Assembly (NCBI GenBank): GCA_016867715.1
Contig: VGIW01000001.1
Span: 78,141 to 138,105, forward strand
Reading direction: 5' to 3'
Length of the DNA: 59,965 bases
From: Candidatus Eisenbacteria bacterium
GTDB lineage: Bacteria > Orphanbacterota > Orphanbacteria > Orphanbacterales > Orphanbacteraceae
The stretch's first letter is position 1; each line of letters starts with the position of its first letter. Positions 55,221 to 59,965 of this stretch are shown in pieces. The position numbers were made by a program, and so were the translations under genes. A model generated the notes under the pieces. That model was not told where the DNA came from. It saw only the letters and a program-made list of their open reading frames with translations, and searched no databases.

Positions 55221-55727
55221 ATGGCAAGCAAGAAGACGGCGCTATTCCTTATCGCCTGCCTGCTGATGATTCCGCTCGTTGTCTCCTGCGGCGGGAAGAA
55301 GAAGGCTCCGCCGCCGACGCCGACGCAGAAGGAGACGCCGAGGGAGACGGTGGCGCCGGTCCCCGAGGAGAAGCCGGCCGAGGCGCCTGCCGCGTACGAG
55401 TTCGTCGACATCAACTTCGATTTCGACAAGCACGACCTCAAGCCGGGCGCGCAGAAGATCCTCGCCCAGCACGCGAAGGTTCTTTCGGAGAACAAGGGCT
55501 GGAGGGTGAGGATCGAGGGACACTGCGACGAGCGCGGCACGGTCGAGTACAACCTCGGGCTCGGCGAGCGGCGGGCGAACGCCGCCAAGAACTACCTCGT
55601 GCAGTACGGCGTGGACGCGGCCAACATCACGACCGTCACGTACGGGAAGGAGAGGCCGAAGGACAGGCGCAGCAACGAAGAGGGCTGGGCGATCAATCGG
55701 CGCGCCGAGTTCCACGTGACCAAGTAG
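55221..55727 (+). CDS. pal: Peptidoglycan-associated lipoprotein Pal
   Basis: The 168-residue lipoprotein has signal and lipobox IPLVVSCGGKK, a Pro-rich linker, and an OmpA-like domain with FDFDKHDLKPGAQKILAQHA, IEGHCDERGTVEYNLGLGER and INRRAEFHV. These bind meso-DAP peptidoglycan. SD GGGATGGAGGG is before the ATG. Its length fits the Pal family. Confidence 0.95.
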   Translation: MASKKTALFLIACLLMIPLVVSCGGKKKAPPPTPTQKETPRETVAPVPEEKPAEAPAAYEFVDINFDFDKHDLKPGAQKILAQHAKVLSENKGWRVRIEGHCDERGTVEYNLGLGERRANAAKNYLVQYGVDAANITTVTYGKERPKDRRSNEEGWAINRRAEFHVTK

Positions 55728-55737
55728 GAAGATTGAA

Positions 55738-56505
55738 GTGAATCGCATAACGAGCGCCTTGTCTCTTCTCGCGGCGGCGTCGGTGTTCGCGGGATGCTAC
55801 GGCAGGGCGCTCGTGCGCGGTCCGATCACGACCGAGGAGAGCGCGGAGTCGATCGCGCGCATCCGAGAAGACCAGATCGAATCGGAGAAGCGACTGGCCC
55901 GCCTCGAAACCCTGGCCGCAGAGCAAGCCTCGCTCCTCCGCGAGCTACGGGCGGGCTGGACGGCGGATCGGGAGGAGAGCCTCCGCAGGGCGCAGAACCT
56001 CGAACAGCGAATTGTGGAGAGCATGGACCGGGTGCAGCGCGTCGAGGGGAAGGTGGATCGTCTCCTCTATCGTTCGGGCCAAGCCCCGCCTCCGGAGGCG
56101 GGCCGCCCGGCGGACACCACCGCGGTCGCGATCGATCCGAAGCCGCTCTACGACGCCGCCTATCTCGACCTCATCCGCGGAAACTACCGGGCCGCGCGCG
56201 CGGGATTCGAGGCGTTCCTCGAGGCGTATCCGGCGAGCGCGCTCTCCGACGACGCGAGCTACTGGATCGGGGAGTGCTTCCTCGCGGAAGGAGATCCGCG
56301 CGAGGCGGCGAACCACTTTCAGCGTGTTGCCAGGGACTTCCCCGACTCGGAGCGAGTGGCCGCGGCTCTTCTCAAGCTCGCGACCTGCTACCTCGACCTC
56401 GGAGAGAAACAGGAAGCGCGGAAGGTCCTCACGCGAATCATCGAGGAGCATCCGAACGCGGTGGAAGCCTCCCTCGCGAAGGAGAGGCTTCGCGGGACCG
56501 GTTGA
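55738..56505 (+). CDS. cpoB: Cell division coordinator CpoB/YbgF-like lipoprotein
   Basis: The 255-residue protein has the lipobox SVFAGCYGR, a coiled coil (RIREDQIESEKRLARLETLA) as in the CpoB trimerisation domain, and C-terminal TPR units (AAYLDLIRGNYRAARAGFEA, ASYWIGECFLAEGDPREAA, LLKLATCYLDLGEKQEARKV). CpoB links Tol-Pal to peptidoglycan synthesis. In E. coli CpoB is periplasmic and soluble; here it may be lipid-anchored. GTG start. It is the last tol gene. Confidence 0.88.
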   Translation: MNRITSALSLLAAASVFAGCYGRALVRGPITTEESAESIARIREDQIESEKRLARLETLAAEQASLLRELRAGWTADREESLRRAQNLEQRIVESMDRVQRVEGKVDRLLYRSGQAPPPEAGRPADTTAVAIDPKPLYDAAYLDLIRGNYRAARAGFEAFLEAYPASALSDDASYWIGECFLAEGDPREAANHFQRVARDFPDSERVAAALLKLATCYLDLGEKQEARKVLTRIIEEHPNAVEASLAKERLRGTG

Positions 56506-56536
56506 TTCTCCGGCGGCCGCCCTCCCCTCGAACGGA

Positions 56537-57262
56537 GTGAACGCGCGCGTGATCCGGGTCACCGATCTGTCGGTTCGGTTCGGACGGCGGACGGCGCTGT
56601 CGGGCGTTTCGTTCGAGGTTCGGCGCGGGGAGCTCGCCGTGCTTCTCGGTCCGAACGGGGCTGGGAAGAGCACCGCGCTTCGCGTCCTCGCCGGAACGCA
56701 TCCTCCCGACTCCGGTTCCGCCGAGGCGGCGGGCTTTGACGTCGCGGCGAGCCCGCTCGAAGCTCGGCGGAGGATCGGGTTTCTTCCCGAGCGCGTTCCC
56801 GTCGACGACGGGATGAAGACGCGCTGCTATCTTCGCTTCGTCGCCGATCTCAAAGGGATTGACCCGAAGAATCGGGAGGGCGCGATCGAGTGGGCGCTCG
56901 ACCGCTCGGGCGCCGGGCCGGTCTCCGAACGGCGGATCGGCCCTCTCTCGCTCGGCTTTCGGCAACGGGTCGGCTTGGCGCAGGCGCTTCTCGGGGACCC
57001 GGAGGTTCTTCTCCTCGACGAGCCGACGGCCGCTCTCGATCCGGAGGAGACCGCCGCCCTTCGCGAGCGGCTTCGCGGCCTTCGGTCGGAGCGCACGATT
57101 CTCCTCTCCACGCACGATCTCGACGAGGCCTCGCGGCTTGCCGACCGGGTTCTCGTGCTCCACGAAGGGCGGTTGGCCGCCAACGGCGCTCCGGAGGCGT
57201 TTCAAGGCGAGGGCGCGACGCTCGAGGAGGTCTACCTCCGCCTCGTCCGGGGAGACGCTTGA
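56537..57262 (+). CDS. ABC transporter ATP-binding protein, GldA/NatA-like
   Basis: The 241-residue ATPase has Walker A LLGPNGAGKSTALRVLAG, signature in LSLGFRQRVGLAQALL, Walker B VLLLDEPTAALDP and the H-switch LLSTHDLDEASRL. It pairs with the next gene, a permease fused to a GldG-like domain, so it is a Gld-type exporter ATPase. A second in-frame GTG at 56549 is possible. Substrate unknown. Confidence 0.9.
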   Translation: MNARVIRVTDLSVRFGRRTALSGVSFEVRRGELAVLLGPNGAGKSTALRVLAGTHPPDSGSAEAAGFDVAASPLEARRRIGFLPERVPVDDGMKTRCYLRFVADLKGIDPKNREGAIEWALDRSGAGPVSERRIGPLSLGFRQRVGLAQALLGDPEVLLLDEPTAALDPEETAALRERLRGLRSERTILLSTHDLDEASRLADRVLVLHEGRLAANGAPEAFQGEGATLEEVYLRLVRGDA

Positions 57263-57263
57263 C

Positions 57264-59357
57264 ATGCGAACCGTCTTGGCTTTCGCTCGGCGCGAGCTCG
57301 GCGGCTTCGTCCATTCCCCGATCGCCTGCGCCGCGGGGACGGTCTTCCTCTTCCTCGCGGGTTTCTTCTTCCGCGGGCACGTGCTCTTCTATCATCTGCA
57401 ATCCTTCCAGGCCGGAGCGAGACCTCCCGGCGCCGAGCCGCTCCGGATCTCCGACGGGATCCTCCGGCCGTTCTTCGGCACGATGAGCGTTCTCGTTCTC
57501 CTCGTCCTCCCGTTTCTTGCCGCGCGCCTCTTTGCGAGAGAAAAGAGAAGCGGATCGCTCGCGCTCCTCCTCAGCTATCCGATCCGTCCCATTCACGCGG
57601 TTCTCGGAAAGTTCGCCGGGGCGCTTCTCTTCCTCGCGGTTCTTCTTCTCGCGAGCGCGGTGCTTCCGGCGTTCCTGCTCTTCGCTTCGGCTCCGGACGC
57701 GGGGGTTCTCGCCGGGGGGTACGCGGGGCTCTTTCTCTTCGGCGCAACGTTCTTGGCGCTTGGGCTTCTCGCCTCCTCGCTCACCGCGAGCGCGGCCGTC
57801 GCCGCCATCTGGACCGTCGGGTTCTTCGTGCTCGCGTGGGGGATCGGTTGGAGCGCGGCGTTCGGCGGACCGGCTGCGGGACGGGCTCTCGAGTCGATCT
57901 CTTTCTTCCATCGGTATGCGCGCTCCAGCGCCGGAATACTCGAGGCGGGGGACGCCCTCTTCTTCCTCGCGTGGATCGCCTTTCCGCTTTTCTTGGCCGC
58001 TCGGGTCGTCGGGACGAGAGGGTGGAGGGATGTGACGGTCCGCGGGATCGGCTTCTTCGTCGCGATCGGCCTTCTCCTCGCGGCGGCGGTGGTCGCGGCG
58101 GATCGTCACGGTCCGCGTATCGACATCACGTCCGAGGGGGAGCACGCGCTCGCGCCCGGCACGGTCGAGATCCTCGCTCGGCTCGACGGGCCGCTTGAGG
58201 CGACCGCCTTCTATCGGCCGGGGGATCCCGGCGCCTCGCTCGCTCGCGATCTCCTGGAGAGGTTCGCGGGCGCGAGCTCCCGGTTCGCGTACTCGATCGT
58301 CGATCCGGATCGGAACCCAGGAGTCGCGCGGGCGCTCGGACTTCGGGCGTACGGAGCGATCATCCTAAAGAAGGAGGGACGGCGCGAGACCGTGCTCGCG
58401 CGAGACGAGGCGGAGATCGCCGCGGGGGTTCTTCGACTTCTGGAGAAGGAGCCTCGCCGGGTTCGCTTTCTCGCCGGCCGCGGAGAGAAGGACCCGGAGG
58501 AGAGAGGGGACAGCGGGTACTCGCGCGCGGCGGAGCGGCTTCGCAAGGCGGGCCTCGGCGTCGAGCGCGGGTCTCAGGCCTCGGAGAAGGGTGTCCACGA
58601 CGAGGCGGGGGCGCTTGTCCTCGCGGGACCGATCCAGACGCTCCAACCGGAGGAGATCGATCATCTGGAGGAGTTCGTGCGGCGCGGGGGGCGGCTCGCG
58701 GTTCTCATCGACCCGGACGGATCTTCGAACATCAACGATCTTCTCGGGCGGTTCGGCATCGAGGCGGCCGACGAGGTGATCGTCGATCCGTCGAGCCGTC
58801 TGTTCGGAGCGGATCTTCAGGTTCCGATCGTCGCCGAATACGATCGGCACGACGCGACGCGCGCGCTCCGCGGGAGGAGCGTCTTCCCGCGCGCCCGACC
58901 GCTCCGTCTCCGCCACGAAGAGGCGAGAGGGGAGATCCGCTCCCTCTTTCGCGCGGGGCCCGAGGCGCGGGGGGAGGCCGACTCGCTCCGGCTCGCGCGC
59001 GGGACGCTCGAGCTTCGCGAGGGAAACCACGAAGGACCGCTCCTCCTCGGAGCCGTCGTTTCGGTTCGCGCCGAGGGGAACCGGACCGGCCGGCTCGCCG
59101 TCATCGGCGATTCCGATTTCGCGTCGAACCTCTTCATCGAGATCGGGGTAAACGGAGATCTCTTCGTCGATCTGATCGGATGGTTGGCGAGGGGGGACGG
59201 TCCCCTCGGGATCCGGACGCGGTCGCTCGCGAGCGAGCCGCTCCTCCTCTCGGATCGCGAGGCGAAGACGCTCGCCGTCTTTTCGCTCGGGATCGTGCCG
59301 GGCGCCTACCTCCTCGCCTCTCTCGCCGTTCTGATCCGCTGGAGGAGGGGATCGTGA
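57264..59357 (+). CDS. Fused ABC-2 permease (GldF-like) and GldG-like ABC auxiliary protein
   Basis: The 697-residue protein has a GldF-like N-terminal permease with about six membrane segments (AAGTVFLFLAGFFFRGHVLF, VLVLLVLPFLAARLFAREKR, FLFGATFLALGLLASSL, AAIWTVGFFVLAWGIGW), then at about 250-280 a membrane segment (GIGFFVAIGLLLAAAVVAA) opening the GldG domain, with RIDITSEGEHALAPGTVEIL and GDSDFASNLFIEIG. A final segment (SLGIVPGAYLLASLAVLIRW) ends it. In Bacteroidetes GldF and GldG are separate proteins for gliding; fusions occur in other FCB and delta-type bacteria. Confidence 0.88.
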   Translation: MRTVLAFARRELGGFVHSPIACAAGTVFLFLAGFFFRGHVLFYHLQSFQAGARPPGAEPLRISDGILRPFFGTMSVLVLLVLPFLAARLFAREKRSGSLALLLSYPIRPIHAVLGKFAGALLFLAVLLLASAVLPAFLLFASAPDAGVLAGGYAGLFLFGATFLALGLLASSLTASAAVAAIWTVGFFVLAWGIGWSAAFGGPAAGRALESISFFHRYARSSAGILEAGDALFFLAWIAFPLFLAARVVGTRGWRDVTVRGIGFFVAIGLLLAAAVVAADRHGPRIDITSEGEHALAPGTVEILARLDGPLEATAFYRPGDPGASLARDLLERFAGASSRFAYSIVDPDRNPGVARALGLRAYGAIILKKEGRRETVLARDEAEIAAGVLRLLEKEPRRVRFLAGRGEKDPEERGDSGYSRAAERLRKAGLGVERGSQASEKGVHDEAGALVLAGPIQTLQPEEIDHLEEFVRRGGRLAVLIDPDGSSNINDLLGRFGIEAADEVIVDPSSRLFGADLQVPIVAEYDRHDATRALRGRSVFPRARPLRLRHEEARGEIRSLFRAGPEARGEADSLRLARGTLELREGNHEGPLLLGAVVSVRAEGNRTGRLAVIGDSDFASNLFIEIGVNGDLFVDLIGWLARGDGPLGIRTRSLASEPLLLSDREAKTLAVFSLGIVPGAYLLASLAVLIRWRRGS

Positions 59358-59965
59358 GAACCGCGCGCGCCGTGATCTTCGTCGCGATCCTTCTTCTCGC
59401 CGCCGCGCTCCTACTACGCGAGAGGGGCGGGCCGGCCGAGGAGCGGGCGCCTCTCTTTCGCGCGCGGGCGGAGACGGTCGATCGGCTCGCGATTCGGAAC
59501 GACTCCCTCGATGGGGTCTTTCGAAAGGAGGGAGACGAGTGGCGGATCGAGCGGCCGGTCGAGGATCGAGCGGATCCGGTACGCATGGAGGCGATTCTTC
59601 GCGCGATCCTTGAGACGACAATCATCCGCGTCGTCGACGAAGCTCCGGAGGATCCGGCCCTCTACGGGCTCGATCCGCCGGCGGGGACGATCGCGGTCGC
59701 GGAGGAGACGGCGTCGATCGGCGCGCGGAACCCGACGGCGGACGGGGTCTATGTTCTCCGCCCGCACGCCCGCGCGGTTCTTCTCGCGGACAACGCGCTT
59801 CTCCCGGCCGCCACGCTCTCTCTCGACCGCGTGCGCGAGCGGGTTCTTCTCCGATTCCCGGTCCGTACGGCGGAAAGGTTGGTCGTTCGCCGAGGGGGCG
59901 AGACGAGAACGCTTCGTAGAGAGGTGAGAAACCGCTGGCGGATCGAGGAGCTCGACGTGCGCGCG
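59354..59965 (+). CDS. DUF4340 protein, N-terminal part (cut by window end)
   Basis: The GTG at 59354 overlaps the previous stop (GTGA) and opens a frame that runs to the end of the window (204 codons). It begins with a signal anchor (TARAVIFVAILLLAAALLL) and contains DRLAIRNDSLDGVFRKEGDE, WRIERPVEDRADPVRMEAIL and YGLDPPAGTIAVAEE, the recurring DUF4340 motif pattern. The family usually lies downstream of GldF-GldG permeases. It is probably an external partner of the exporter. Confidence 0.87.
   Translation, partial: MRTARAVIFVAILLLAAALLLRERGGPAEERAPLFRARAETVDRLAIRNDSLDGVFRKEGDEWRIERPVEDRADPVRMEAILRAILETTIIRVVDEAPEDPALYGLDPPAGTIAVAEETASIGARNPTADGVYVLRPHARAVLLADNALLPAATLSLDRVRERVLLRFPVRTAERLVVRRGGETRTLRREVRNRWRIEELDVRA

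Overview
The window is GC-rich (roughly two thirds G+C by eye) chromosomal DNA from a diderm bacterium. It encodes a type IV pilus secretin, a complete Tol-Pal system, ADP-heptose synthesis and an LpxL-type acyltransferase, so an LPS-type outer membrane is likely. Several traits resemble uncultured FCB-group lineages such as Eisenbacteria or Krumholzibacteria: an M6 protease with a FlgD/T9SS-like C-terminal Ig fold, FG-GAP and Ig-repeat surface proteins, a GldF-GldG fusion with DUF4340, and pilins of the short Geobacter/Eisenbacteria type. The phylum is an inference, not a direct observation. No tRNA, rRNA, CRISPR array, transposase or phage gene was seen.

Layout. (1) 1-1010: the tail of an NtrC/PilR-type activator, then a type IV pilin behind a clear sigma-54 promoter. 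(2) 1011-1661: no gene; two hairpins or terminators and a 470-bp imperfect palindrome full of strong stems, the most puzzling non-coding stretch here. (3) 1662-8574: an overlapping operon of ABC exporter, TPR-like protein, histidine kinase, sigma-54 activator and FG-GAP secreted protein. (4) 8757-22625: a pilus locus with four minor prepilins (one a 956-residue prepilin carrying FnIII-like modules and a terminal beta-sandwich), pilM-N-O-P-Q, a 1093-residue Ig-repeat lipoprotein and an outer-membrane barrel candidate. (5) 22692-27462: housekeeping genes aroK, rsmD, coaD, NUDIX, FmdB-like, obg, dprA. (6) 27459-42154: a surface-glycan region with an LpxL-like acyltransferase, PfkB kinase, three glycosyltransferases, two CopD-like membrane proteins, two alkaline-phosphatase-superfamily proteins flanking a Gfo/Idh/MocA dehydrogenase, a decayed asparagine synthetase and a Wzx-like flippase. 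(7) 40535-44374, minus strand: M6 protease, DUF3467, GMC oxidoreductase. (8) 44506-51375: hldE-type kinase and nucleotidyltransferase as separate genes, a cyclic 2,3-diphosphoglycerate synthetase-like protein, sucC, sucD with a histone-H1-like tail, ndk, glycosyltransferase. (9) 51654-51929: a divergent HU-like protein behind a near-consensus sigma-54 promoter. (10) 52097-56505: tolQ-tolR-tonB/tolA-like-tolB-pal-cpoB. (11) 56537-59965: Gld-type ABC exporter, cut by the window end.

How the parts fit. Sigma-54 control recurs: two activators, a sigma-54 pilin promoter and a sigma-54 HU-like promoter. The first half builds and decorates a type IV pilus, and the 956-residue prepilin looks like a pilus-borne adhesin. 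The glycan, heptose and lipid A genes supply the outer surface that Tol-Pal maintains. Most genes run on the plus strand with 4-nt ATGA/GTGA overlaps, so translational coupling is common; clear sigma-70 promoters lie before rsmD, obg, the heptose kinase, the cDPG-like gene and tolQ.
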